Origin: Leptolyngbya sp. FACHB-321
Lineage (GTDB): Bacteria > Cyanobacteriota > Cyanobacteriia > Leptolyngbyales > Leptolyngbyaceae
Direction of reading: 5' to 3'
Assembly (NCBI RefSeq): GCF_014695975.1
Contig: NZ_JACJPI010000065.1
Coordinates: 1-64,000 of the forward strand
Length of the DNA: 64,000 nt
The stretch's first letter is position 1; every line of letters starts with the position of its first letter. Positions 9,419-19,125 of this stretch are shown here, one piece after another. The notes beneath the pieces are model-generated. The model saw nothing but the letters and a program-made list of their open reading frames with translations. It was not told where the DNA came from and searched no databases. A program made the translations under genes and the position numbers.

Positions 9419-12400
9419 ATGATGAATAGCTCAAATTACAGTATTACAAGCAAAGTTTATGAGAATGTCAACACTGTTATTTATCGTGGTCAAGCGAAAG
9501 AGAGCGGCCAACCTGTTGTCATTAAAACCTTAAGATCTGATGATCCGACACATAGAGAAATCGCTAGACTACGGCATGAATATGAGCTTTCAAAGGACCT
9601 CAATATCAAAGGTATTGTCCAGCCGTATGCTTTAGATAAGTTCGGCGCAGGAGAAGCATTAATTCTTGAGGATTTTGATGGTGAGTCTTTAAGAGTATTT
9701 TTGTCTGCCAGAACGCTCGCTATAAAAGATTTTTTGTCGATCGCCATTCAACTAGCAGAAACACTGGGGGAACTACACCAGAAAAATATTATTCACAAAG
9801 ATATTAAGCCGCAAAATATTATTATTAATCCTGCTACAGGGCAGGTCAAGATTACAGATTTCTCGATCGCTTCTCGCCTGTCTAGAGAAAACCAAACCAT
9901 TAATGATCTCAATTTACTAGAAGGAACGCTGGCTTACATGTCGCCGGAGCAAACTGGGCGCATGAACCGTTCCCTTGACTACCGCACAGACTTCTATTCG
10001 CTAGGAGTTACATTCTACGAAATGCTTACAGGGCAGCTTCCCTATGTCGCAACCGACGCAATGGAACTAGTGCACTGCCACATTGCCAAAAATGCTCTTC
10101 CACCTCATGGGCTTAGCCCACAGATTCCTCAAGTTCTCTCTGCGATCGTTATGAAGCTGTTAGCAAAAACGGCTGAAGATCGCTACCAGAGCGCTTACGG
10201 CATTAAGGTAGACTTAGAGACTTGCCTGAAGCAGCTAGAGACTACAGGTGTCGTTGAAGACTTTACACTCGGTCTCCATGATATCTCTGCTAAATTCCAA
10301 ATTCCACAGAAGCTCTATGGTCGGGAGCAAGAAGTTGCGGTTCTACTCGCTGCCTTCGATCGCGTAGCAAGTGTCGGGAGTGGGCAGGAATCTCTCCCCA
10401 CTCCCTCACGTAGTGAACTCATGCTAGTGGCGGGCTATTCTGGCATTGGCAAATCGGCTTTAGTCAATGAAATTCATAAGCCAGTTGTGCGCCAGCGCGG
10501 CTATTTTATTGCCGGGAAATTTGATCAGTTTAAGCGAAACATTCCTTATACATCTCTAATTCAGGCATTTCAAGCATTAATTCGTCAAATCCTTACAGAA
10601 AGTGAAACTCAAGTTCAGGTTTGGAGAGATCAACTAATCACGGCTCTTAGCCCAAATGGTCAGGTGATCATTGATGTTATTCCTGAGGTTGAGCTAATCA
10701 TTGGAGCACAACCAGCAGTACCTCAATTAGGCTCATCGGAAACTCAAAATCGCTTCAATCTAGTTTTTCAACAGTTTCTGAATGTCTTTGTTCAAAAAGA
10801 GCATCCTCTGGTTCTCTTTCTTGATGATTTACAGTGGGCTGATTCTGCTTCCCTCAAGCTGCTGCAACGGCTAATGACGGCTTCAGAACAGCAATGCTTA
10901 CTGTTGCTTGGAGCCTATCGCGATAACGAGGTGAATGCAACGCATCCCTTGACGCTGGCATTAGAAGAAATTCAGAACACAGGGACGGTTGTTAATACGA
11001 TTACTTTGGCTCCACTAGCCGTCAATGATGTAAATCAATTAGTGGCTGATACATTGCACTGCAACACAGCTAAGTCTAGACCGCTTGCTAAACTTTTGCT
11101 TCGTAAAACTGAGGGAAATCCCTTCTTCTTAACTCAGATGCTCTCCTCGCTGTATCAAGAAAACTTGCTGTCTTATAATGTGAACTCTGGAGATTGGCAG
11201 TGGACGCTTGAGCAAATTCAGCAGGTGAAAAGTACAGACAATGTTGTGGAGTTAATGGTTAGTAAGTTACAGAAGCTACCCGATGTGACGCAAAACGTAC
11301 TAAAGTTGGCGGCTTGTATTGGCAGCACGTTTAACCTCAATTTGCTGGCGATCGTCAATGAAAAAGCGTTATCTACGACAGCAGCAGAATTATGGGAAGC
11401 CTTACAGACTGGGCTAGTCTTACCGCTCAGCGATACCTACAAATTAGCGCTTATTGATCCTTTAAAGTCTGACCTTTCCACTGGAGAAGATGAACTAGAT
11501 ATCAGCTACCAATTTCTCCATGATCGCGTGCAGCAAGCCGCCTATTTTTTGATTCCTGAGGAACGTAAAAAGGAAACGCACTTAAAAGTGGGGCGATTGC
11601 TGCTGAAATCTATAAAACCAGCAGAGCGAGAAGAAAAAATTTTCGATCTGGTCAATCAGCTAAACATCGGCATTGACTTGATGAATCATCAAGCTGAAAG
11701 AATCAAATTAGCAGCATTGAATTTGCTGGCTGGTCGCAAAGCAAAAGCAGCAACGGCTTATGAACCCGCGCTAAAGTATCTCATCACAGGTTTAGCTTTA
11801 TTAGCAGATGATAGTTGGCAGAACCAGTATGAGCTAACTTCTGCTCTATACATTGAGACGGTTGAAGTTGAGTACTTGAATACCCACTTTGAACGAGCAG
11901 AGCAGCTTGCTGAAGTCGTTCTAGAACATACTCAAGATCTATTGCAGAAAGTCAAGGTATACCAGACCAAGATTTATTTCAACATTGCTCGGAATCAAAT
12001 GTTGAACGCGATCGCCACTTCTTTACAAGTGTTGGAGATGTTAGGTGAAAGTTTAACTCAAGAAGCACCCAAGGAAATCGTAGTTGAGGATTTAATTCAT
12101 CTGCCAGAGATGACTGATCCTTATAAACTAGCAGCAATGGAAATTTTGATTACGCTGTTAACTCCTTGCCTCAATGCTAAACCAGACCTAATTCCAGCAA
12201 TGTCGTTTACGCTAGTTAGCCTGGCGATGCGTCACGGTAATTCGTCCTTTGCGGCAATGGGTTATGCCTTGTACGGGTTAATTCTCTGTGGCGGTTTAAG
12301 CCGCATTGAAGAAGGATACCGCTTTGGTCAACTAGGTTTGAAATTGCAGGAGCAGTTTCATGCTAAAGAGTTAGAGGCAAAAGTAATCAACATTTTTAAC

Positions 12401-14905
12401 GTCTTTATCAGACATTGGAAAGAGCCTGCACAAACTACTATTAATCCTTTATTGGCAGGAATACAGGCAGGGCTAAACACGGGCGATATAGAGTATGCCT
12501 GCTACAACTCCACATCCTACTGTAACTATCTATTTTTCGTTGGAGAACCGTTAGGTGAGGTTAATCAAAAGCAAGCAAAGTATATCGAGTTGCTGCTAAG
12601 CCTCAAGCAGGAGTATCAAATTTACTTTACTCAGATTATCCGGCAGCTTGTTTTAAATCTGCTTGATGAAGTGGATGATTGCACTTGTCTAGTCGGTAAA
12701 AGCTTTAACGAGCTAGAAATGGTGCCCATTTTTATCGAAACGAAAATGGGTACACTGCTTTTTCTTACCTATCTTGCAAAAACGATTCTGCTTTATATTC
12801 TCAAAGATTATGACCAGGCACTTGCCTATGCTCAGAAAGCAGCACCCTACCACGGCAACATGGTAGGTTTTATGCAGTTTGTTGAGTATAACTTCTACTA
12901 CTCGCTATCACTTCTAGCCGTTTACGAGAGTGTAGGCACAGAGAAAAAGGCACAATATCTGGAAAAAGTTAATAGCAATCAGATTCAACTTAAACAATGG
13001 GCTTTTCACGCCCCGGCAAACTATCAGCACAAGTATGAGTTGGTAGAAGCAGAAAAAGCGAGGGTTTTAGGTCAAGCGCTAGAGGCGATGAGCGGCTACG
13101 ATTACGCTATTAAAGCGGCAAAAGAACAGGGCTATCTTCACGAAGAGGCGATCGCGAACGAGGCGGCAGAAAATTTCTATCGTTCACAGGGACGAGAAGA
13201 AATTGCCCATCTCTATCTCACGAAGGCGTATCACAGCTATGTCCACTGGGGTGCGATCACTAAAGTGAAAGCCCTAGAGAAAACGTATTCTAACCTAGCG
13301 GCTCGACCCACCTTTGATTCACCAACGATCAGGCTGACCACTTCTAAAACCGCTTCGACCGTAATTACAGGTGGCTTGAGTGCTTTAGATTTAACGACGA
13401 TTGTAAAAGCATCGCAAGCGATCGCAGGCGAAATCGTGCTTAGTAAACTGCTGGATAAATTGCTAACAATTGTGATGGAAAATGCAGGTGCTCAGACAAG
13501 TTGCCTGATTCTGGAACGAGCGGGTCAGCTCATGGTGGAGGCAACTGGAAGTGTGGAAAAAGATGGCATTACACTGTGGCAACCACAGCTTGTTTCTACA
13601 AACCAGCAGCTACCGATAACAGTCATTAATTATGTGGCAAGAACCCAAGAAACGCTGGTGCTTAACGATGCGACACAAGAAGAAAAATTCGCACGTGATC
13701 CCTATATTGCTAAAACACGATCGAAGTCAATTCTATGTACCCCCATTGTTAATAAAGGCAAGCTGATTGGTCTGCTTTACCTTGAAAACAACTTAACTAC
13801 AGGAGCCTTTACGCCCGAACGGCTGGAAATTTTGAAATTGCTTTCCTCGCAAGCCGCAATCTCATTAGAGAATGCACTACTATATAGCAATTTAGAAGTG
13901 GTGACTCAAGACTTGCAGCAAGCGAATGTGCAGCTAGCAGACCACAGCCGCACACTAGAGCAAAAAGTAGAGCAACGGACATTGGAATTGCAAGCGAAAA
14001 ACGGACAGCTTGAATCAACCTTAGATGAGCTGAAGCAGACACAGATTCAGTTGATTCAAACAGAAAAGATGTCAAGCTTGGGTCAGTTAGTAGCGGGTGT
14101 TGCTCATGAAATTAATAACCCAGTTAACTTTATTCATGGCAATTTAGATCATGCGAGTCGCTATACGCATGATTTGCTAGACCTGATTCAGCGTTATCGG
14201 CAGCAATATCCTCATGCAACTCCTGAGCTTCAAAAGTTAGCAGAGGAGATGGATTTAGAGTTTCTTATTCAAGATCTTCCTAAAATCCTGAATTCGATGC
14301 ATGTTGGGGCTGATCGTATTCGTCAAATTGTTTTATCACTCCGAAATTTCTCGCGTTTAGATGAGTCTGACATGAAGTCAGTCAATATTCATGAAGGAAT
14401 TGAAAGCACCTTACTTCTACTACAGCACCGACTCCAACGGAAAGGAAGCTCTAGCATTGAAGTTGTGAAAGAGTACGGTAACTTACCCCTCGTTGAGTGC
14501 TACGTCGGGCAGCTCAATCAAGTGATCATGAATATTCTCAGTAATGCGATCGACGCACTAGAGATCTACAACCAGCAGCAGACTCATAAACTATTACAGA
14601 AGTCCGAGCAGCCTCAGCCCGTTTTTGGCATTGTCAGAATTTGTACAGAAACACTCAGCAACGATTGGGTCAGAATCCGCATTATTGACAATGGACCTGG
14701 AATGAGTGAGGAAGTGCGTAGTAAGTTATTTGACCCGTTTTTCACCACAAAGCCTATCGGTGCTGGTACAGGTATGGGGCTGTCCATTAGCTATCAAATT
14801 GTCGCTAACAAGCATCGTGGTCATCTCCAATGTGAGTCAGCTCCAGGACAAGGTGCAGAGTTTATCGTTGAAATTCCTGTTCAGCAGAAAACTAAGTTCT
14901 CCTAG
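9419..14905 (+). CDS. HstK-type hybrid Ser/Thr kinase - AAA ATPase - GAF - histidine kinase
   Basis: Giant cytoplasmic signalling protein of 1828 residues from ATG 9419 (MMNSSNYS); a longer frame opens at 9338 but that extension is not kinase-like. Order: Ser/Thr kinase (about 8-285; VIKTL lysine at 36, catalytic HKDIKPQN at 126, APE-like MSPEQTGRM); predicted ATPase of the PknB/HstK group (GYSGIGKSALV near 340, LFLDDLQWAD); long helical TPR-like region (about 700-1300); GAF (about 1320-1470); coiled coil; histidine kinase with GVAHEINNPVNF (His1563), N-box, DNGPGM and GTGMGLS. The usual DFG of the Ser/Thr kinase reads DFS (Asp147 kept), so metal binding should be intact. This domain chain is typical of filamentous cyanobacteria. 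The input signal is unknown. A small inverted repeat sits in the linker before the ATPase domain. Confidence 0.95.
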   Translation: MMNSSNYSITSKVYENVNTVIYRGQAKESGQPVVIKTLRSDDPTHREIARLRHEYELSKDLNIKGIVQPYALDKFGAGEALILEDFDGESLRVFLSARTLAIKDFLSIAIQLAETLGELHQKNIIHKDIKPQNIIINPATGQVKITDFSIASRLSRENQTINDLNLLEGTLAYMSPEQTGRMNRSLDYRTDFYSLGVTFYEMLTGQLPYVATDAMELVHCHIAKNALPPHGLSPQIPQVLSAIVMKLLAKTAEDRYQSAYGIKVDLETCLKQLETTGVVEDFTLGLHDISAKFQIPQKLYGREQEVAVLLAAFDRVASVGSGQESLPTPSRSELMLVAGYSGIGKSALVNEIHKPVVRQRGYFIAGKFDQFKRNIPYTSLIQAFQALIRQILTESETQVQVWRDQLITALSPNGQVIIDVIPEVELIIGAQPAVPQLGSSETQNRFNLVFQQFLNVFVQKEHPLVLFLDDLQWADSASLKLLQRLMTASEQQCLLLLGAYRDNEVNATHPLTLALEEIQNTGTVVNTITLAPLAVNDVNQLVADTLHCNTAKSRPLAKLLLRKTEGNPFFLTQMLSSLYQENLLSYNVNSGDWQWTLEQIQQVKSTDNVVELMVSKLQKLPDVTQNVLKLAACIGSTFNLNLLAIVNEKALSTTAAELWEALQTGLVLPLSDTYKLALIDPLKSDLSTGEDELDISYQFLHDRVQQAAYFLIPEERKKETHLKVGRLLLKSIKPAEREEKIFDLVNQLNIGIDLMNHQAERIKLAALNLLAGRKAKAATAYEPALKYLITGLALLADDSWQNQYELTSALYIETVEVEYLNTHFERAEQLAEVVLEHTQDLLQKVKVYQTKIYFNIARNQMLNAIATSLQVLEMLGESLTQEAPKEIVVEDLIHLPEMTDPYKLAAMEILITLLTPCLNAKPDLIPAMSFTLVSLAMRHGNSSFAAMGYALYGLILCGGLSRIEEGYRFGQLGLKLQEQFHAKELEAKVINIFNVFIRHWKEPAQTTINPLLAGIQAGLNTGDIEYACYNSTSYCNYLFFVGEPLGEVNQKQAKYIELLLSLKQEYQIYFTQIIRQLVLNLLDEVDDCTCLVGKSFNELEMVPIFIETKMGTLLFLTYLAKTILLYILKDYDQALAYAQKAAPYHGNMVGFMQFVEYNFYYSLSLLAVYESVGTEKKAQYLEKVNSNQIQLKQWAFHAPANYQHKYELVEAEKARVLGQALEAMSGYDYAIKAAKEQGYLHEEAIANEAAENFYRSQGREEIAHLYLTKAYHSYVHWGAITKVKALEKTYSNLAARPTFDSPTIRLTTSKTASTVITGGLSALDLTTIVKASQAIAGEIVLSKLLDKLLTIVMENAGAQTSCLILERAGQLMVEATGSVEKDGITLWQPQLVSTNQQLPITVINYVARTQETLVLNDATQEEKFARDPYIAKTRSKSILCTPIVNKGKLIGLLYLENNLTTGAFTPERLEILKLLSSQAAISLENALLYSNLEVVTQDLQQANVQLADHSRTLEQKVEQRTLELQAKNGQLESTLDELKQTQIQLIQTEKMSSLGQLVAGVAHEINNPVNFIHGNLDHASRYTHDLLDLIQRYRQQYPHATPELQKLAEEMDLEFLIQDLPKILNSMHVGADRIRQIVLSLRNFSRLDESDMKSVNIHEGIESTLLLLQHRLQRKGSSSIEVVKEYGNLPLVECYVGQLNQVIMNILSNAIDALEIYNQQQTHKLLQKSEQPQPVFGIVRICTETLSNDWVRIRIIDNGPGMSEEVRSKLFDPFFTTKPIGAGTGMGLSISYQIVANKHRGHLQCESAPGQGAEFIVEIPVQQKTKFS
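10376..10405. repeat. Inverted repeat inside the HstK gene
   Basis: GGGAGTGGG at 10376-10384 pairs with CCCACTCCC at 10397-10405. The segment encodes VGSGQESLPTPS in the linker between the Ser/Thr kinase and the ATPase domain and resembles the GGGGAGT heptamer family in the synthetase gene. The reading frame is intact. Confidence 0.7.
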
Positions 14906-15057
14906 AGCGTGCCCCGCTTGCAAAAGCTTACTAGGGGAAGAATTAGCTTACAGCGGTGTTGTTCGTCGTTCCAAAAGAAGAAGGGCTGAGCTGAAGCCTA
15001 GAAGCGGTTAAGCGGTTTGACAGCAACAGCTTGCACTTTCCAGCATTGGCACGTTCC

Positions 15058-15459
15058 TCAAGACACAGGCTGTAGGATGGCTCGTATCCGGTTCAGCAGC
15101 AGATCGAAATCTATGGGTTTGCGAACAAAATCATCAGCTCCGGCATCAAAACCATCAGCAGGTTCGGGGTCGCTGTGACCTGTCACCAGAAGCACTGGAA
15201 TAAACGGCAGCGCAGGATCATGTCGTAGCTGACGAGTCACTTCAAAGCCGTCCATGCCAGGCATCATCACGTCCAGCAGTACCAGATCTGGCGGACAAGT
15301 TGTAATTTTATGCAGTGCCGCAGGACCGCTATCAGCTACTTCCACCTGATACCCTTCGCTCTTCAACATAGTTTGCAGGAGAAAGCAGTTATCGGGAAGA
15401 TCATCAACCACCAGAATGCGATCGACTTTAGGCGGTCTTTCAGACGGGTTACCCTGCAT
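15058..15459 (-). CDS. Single-domain response regulator (CheY-like)
   Basis: 133-residue receiver with nothing after it. The acidic pair VVDDLP, phospho-acceptor LLDVMMPGMDG, switch Thr (LLVTGHS) and Lys of FVRKPID are all present, so it should be phosphorylated. It lies 100 bp downstream of the large hybrid kinase on the same strand and is probably its output or a phospho-relay shuttle (inference from position). With no DNA-binding or enzymatic domain it must act through protein contacts. Confidence 0.93.
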   Translation of the reverse strand: MQGNPSERPPKVDRILVVDDLPDNCFLLQTMLKSEGYQVEVADSGPAALHKITTCPPDLVLLDVMMPGMDGFEVTRQLRHDPALPFIPVLLVTGHSDPEPADGFDAGADDFVRKPIDFDLLLNRIRAILQPVS

Positions 15460-15559
15460 GGCGTGAAGCTTTACTTAGTGAAGTTGCTGAAGAACTCACT
15501 TGATTGTCTCCATAGAAACGGCTTACAGACTCTAACGGTAGAGCTATCCCTCTTTAAGA

Positions 15560-18500
15560 TTACTTGTGCTTAAGGAGACTAGCGATCGCCTCTACCAAGA
15601 TCGCTGGCTCTACAGGTTTTGTAACGTGAGTTTGAAACCCTGCTTGTAGTGCTTTTTGCCGATCTACTTCAGCAGCATAGGCTGTCAGCGCGATTGCTGG
15701 CACGGTGCCACCCTGATCAGCTGGGCGTAAGCGAATCTGCTGGATCAGCATATAGCCATCAATGCCTGGCATACCGACATCACTAACGAGCACATCTGGT
15801 ATAAATTGCTCCAGCGCTTGTAACGCTGCTAAACCAGAATCAACCGCTGTTACGATTGCCCCCTTTTGTTGCAGCAGAAAGGCTTGAAACTGACGGGTAT
15901 CGGGGTCGTCATCCACAAGTAAAATTTGCAGGTTTTCTAACGGTGTTTCTGTCTCTGTTTGGTCACGGGCTTGCTCAGAGACGATCGACACTGCCTGCTG
16001 CACGACTGGTAATTGCACGATGAAGGTAGCACCTTGATTTTCACCCTGGCTTTCTGCCGTTATGGTACCGCCATGCATTTCCACAATTTGGCGGACGATC
16101 GCCAGCCCCAGCCCTAACCCACCAAAGCGGCGAGTGGTAGAACCGTCTTCTTGCCGAAAATACTCAAAGACATGAGGCAGAAAGCTGGCATGAATGCCCT
16201 TACCTGTATCCATCACCCGCAGTTGAGCGACTTGACCCAGTTGCCGTAGTTCAACCGTTATCTGTCCACCGTTGGGTGTGAACTTAGTTGCATTAGTTAG
16301 CAAGTTCCAGACCACTTGCTGTAAGCGAGCGACATCGCCAGAGACGGGTGCAAGCGGGCTGGCAATGTCAAGCGTGATCCGAATGTTCTTCGCTTCTGCT
16401 GTCAAGCGCACGGTTTCGACCGCTGCCGCAATCACGTAGGTCAAATTGACAGGAGCCACTGTTAACAACAGCTTGCCTTGCATAATGCGGGAAATGTCAA
16501 GCAAGTCTTCAATCAGTTGTGATTGCAGTAGAGCGTTGCGTTCGATCGTTGCCAGTGCGTCAGCTTGACGGGCAGCATCGAGCTTGCCTGATTGCAGCAT
16601 CCGTGCCCAACCCAAGATAGGGTTGAGGGGCGATCGCAGCTCGTGCGACAGTACGGCTAAAAATTCATCCTTAACCTGGTTGGCTCGTTGTAGCTCCTCT
16701 GCCTGTTGTTGAATCGACTGGATTAAATTGGCTCGTTCAAGGGCGATCGCCATTTGGTCGCAAGTAGATTGCAACAGGTCGAGTTCTTCAGGGGTGAAGC
16801 TAGTGCGAGTGCGGCTTGCAAAAGAAAGGGTTCCTAGTAACTGTCCCTGCACAATCAAGGGTTGCCCTGCATAAGCGGTAAAGGCACTTGAGCAAAGCGG
16901 CTTGGCACTGGGATGGGTAGCAATTTGCGCTTGATCAAGGACAATTTGCTGCTTATGCAGGGCAACCTGTCCACAGAGGTACTGACCAAACTCAATCCAC
17001 TCGATCGAGTGCGCTTCTGCATCAGTAATCCCTTCATAGCTCCTCAGATGCAGCATAGGGCAGTTGTCTTTTTCCTCAACCAGGTAGCTGTAGTAGCAAT
17101 GCAAATCTAGCTGGGCTGAGAGTTTGCTAAACAGGTTGTGCATCAGCATGAGCGGTTGCTCGGTCGCGAGTAAATCGCTGGTAGTGTTATAAAGCAACCG
17201 GAAGCGTTCGTCTGCTTGCCGTTGTGCCGTTTTGTCCTGCATGATTTTGACCAACCCTTGCAGATCGCCTGTTTCCGATTGCAAGGGCATCATTAAGCCA
17301 CTGCCCCAAAAGCGGCTGCCGTCTTTTCGCACATGCCAGCGTTCATTGATTGCCTGTCCTTCCGCCAGGGCAGTTTTCATCTCCAGGTCGGCTTTTCCCT
17401 GTTCAATGTCTTCTGGCGTGAAAATAATGCTGCCGTGACAACCAATGATTTCGGCTTCTTGATACCCTACTAAGCGTTCAGCACCAGCGTTCCAGCTTGT
17501 AATCATGCCATTGAGATCGAGGGTGAAAATGGCATATTCTTTGGCACTGTCAACCACTAACCGAAAGCGGGCTTCACTCGCGCGCAGGTCAGCTTCGGTT
17601 TGCTTGCGATCGCTGATATCGTAGGAGACTACTAGCGCTGCGTCAATTTCACCCCGATTGTTGCGTAACGGTGCACCATGTGAGACGTAATAGCGATCGT
17701 GGCTATAATGCTCCACGGTGAATGATTCGCCACCAAGGGCTTGGCGGTAGGAGGGTTCGTATCGTTTAGCAAGGATAGGGTCGAGGGCCTCCCAGAGCGT
17801 TTTACCCACAAAGTCTCCAGCCGTCAGACCTGCCTCTTGGAGTGCTTTGCCCTCTGCCAGCAGATAGCGCAACTCGTGATCCACAATGAAGACAGCCGCA
17901 TTCGGCAAGTTAGCAGCCACTGTGCGAAAGCGGGCTTCGTTCTGGCGCACAGCAAGACTGGCACGATCGCGCTCAAACGCAATGCTGGCAATTTGAGTGC
18001 CAAAGTTTGCCAATTGATTTTCCCAGGGGGTTGGCAGCCGCGCCTCATCAAACGCTAGCATCAGCGAACCGAGAGGTAGACCGTCTGCGCCCAGCACAGG
18101 TGTACAATGACACGCTAGAGTACCGTGAGCCTCGCACAAATCTTGTTGGACATCCGGCTGCAAGAAGCAGGCGTACGTGCGGGGACTCAGCCGAGACACA
18201 GAGGCACATACCGCTGCAAGACAGACCTCTAAAGGTTGCCCTGAGGCAATGAGTTCCAGCAGTTGTTTCTGCTCGACCAGCATCTGTTCTGCCTGTTTGC
18301 GTTCGCGTCGTTCCTGGGCTTCCTGCAAGGCTCGCTGCACGCAGAGCACCAACCGCCCCAGCCGTTGTTTAAGCACATAATCGGTTGCTCCGCGTTTGAG
18401 GGTTTCGATCGCCACTTCCTCGCCCAAACTGGCAGAGACGAAAATAAAGGGCACATCAGGACATAGATTATTGGCAATTTCTAGTGCCGTAATGCCATCA

Positions 18501-18685
18501 AACCCAGGCAGGGCATAAGCCGCCAGAATCAAGTCAAACACCTGGTTTTTAAGCGCTGTTACAAAGTCGGCACGAGTGTCTACCCGCAGCAGCTCATGGT
18601 TAATACCGCCGTCCGTCAGCATACTTTGGATAGCTTTTGTATCCTGTAGCTTGTCTTCGAGCAGGAGAAACTGGAGTGCTGACAT
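15560..18685 (-). CDS. Hybrid sensor histidine kinase: receiver-like - PAS/GAF - kinase - receiver
   Basis: 1041 residues without membrane segments. Order: receiver-like domain (5-115), coiled coil, a short degenerate GAF-like segment (about 140-230), PAS (about 240-360), PAS (about 370-490, FTLDLNGMITSWNAGAERLVGY), GAF (about 500-650), HisKA (VLSHELRSPLNPILGW), HATPase (NLLTNATKFTPNGG, DTGKGI, GLGLGLAI), receiver (VDDDPDT, VSDVGMPGIDG, LTAY, VTKPVEP). In the first receiver the acceptor Asp is Ala56 (LILAAYALPGFDG, codon GCT at 18520-18518, where relatives have DY), so that domain is probably a non-phosphorylated binding module. The last receiver is complete. The start MSALQFLLLED fits the receiver fold. 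It likely works with the single receiver encoded just downstream. Confidence 0.94.
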   Translation of the reverse strand: MSALQFLLLEDKLQDTKAIQSMLTDGGINHELLRVDTRADFVTALKNQVFDLILAAYALPGFDGITALEIANNLCPDVPFIFVSASLGEEVAIETLKRGATDYVLKQRLGRLVLCVQRALQEAQERRERKQAEQMLVEQKQLLELIASGQPLEVCLAAVCASVSRLSPRTYACFLQPDVQQDLCEAHGTLACHCTPVLGADGLPLGSLMLAFDEARLPTPWENQLANFGTQIASIAFERDRASLAVRQNEARFRTVAANLPNAAVFIVDHELRYLLAEGKALQEAGLTAGDFVGKTLWEALDPILAKRYEPSYRQALGGESFTVEHYSHDRYYVSHGAPLRNNRGEIDAALVVSYDISDRKQTEADLRASEARFRLVVDSAKEYAIFTLDLNGMITSWNAGAERLVGYQEAEIIGCHGSIIFTPEDIEQGKADLEMKTALAEGQAINERWHVRKDGSRFWGSGLMMPLQSETGDLQGLVKIMQDKTAQRQADERFRLLYNTTSDLLATEQPLMLMHNLFSKLSAQLDLHCYYSYLVEEKDNCPMLHLRSYEGITDAEAHSIEWIEFGQYLCGQVALHKQQIVLDQAQIATHPSAKPLCSSAFTAYAGQPLIVQGQLLGTLSFASRTRTSFTPEELDLLQSTCDQMAIALERANLIQSIQQQAEELQRANQVKDEFLAVLSHELRSPLNPILGWARMLQSGKLDAARQADALATIERNALLQSQLIEDLLDISRIMQGKLLLTVAPVNLTYVIAAAVETVRLTAEAKNIRITLDIASPLAPVSGDVARLQQVVWNLLTNATKFTPNGGQITVELRQLGQVAQLRVMDTGKGIHASFLPHVFEYFRQEDGSTTRRFGGLGLGLAIVRQIVEMHGGTITAESQGENQGATFIVQLPVVQQAVSIVSEQARDQTETETPLENLQILLVDDDPDTRQFQAFLLQQKGAIVTAVDSGLAALQALEQFIPDVLVSDVGMPGIDGYMLIQQIRLRPADQGGTVPAIALTAYAAEVDRQKALQAGFQTHVTKPVEPAILVEAIASLLKHK

Positions 18686-19125
18686 TAGTGTGTCTTTTGC
18701 GGGAGTGGGGAAAGGAAGGTTTTGGGTTATCCCATTTAATCCAGGTTGTAGAAAAAAGAGTGAAAGGGAAGGCAGTAGCGTGATTACTTAACGTGTGGCT
18801 CGATGACAATACTGCTGTTAAGGTGCCCGGTTCTTAGCTCAAGCGGCATCAATCAAGACGGCACTACCCGTCATAGCCATCAAAGCCACAAGCACTCTGA
18901 TTGTAACCGACAGCTTGTGGAACACCCGAAGCCGCAGCACATCAGTGATACACAACCCATTATTGATTGGCGGCGGCGGCAAAAGATGGCACTGGTAAGG
19001 ATTGCCCGCAGCTTGCAGTTAAGGGAAAGCTGGCTACGGCATCCATGTATGACTATTACTTAACTGTACCGTAGCGCGTGCACACGCAACTCAAAGTATC
19101 GCAGCGATCGAGTATACAGAGGCAT
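18686..19125. other. Gene-free stretch between the hybrid kinase and the kdpD relic
   Basis: It should hold the promoter of the hybrid kinase gene (read leftwards). An 86-codon open frame at 18803-19063 on the plus strand has no recognisable domain and His/Arg-rich, low-quality composition, so I do not call it a gene. I see nothing else here; the segment joins a decayed region and may itself be eroded coding DNA. Confidence 0.5.

Noticed and set aside
18803-19063. 86-codon plus-strand open frame
   Set aside because: His/Arg/Gln-rich, no domain, no convincing ribosome site, in a decayed region.
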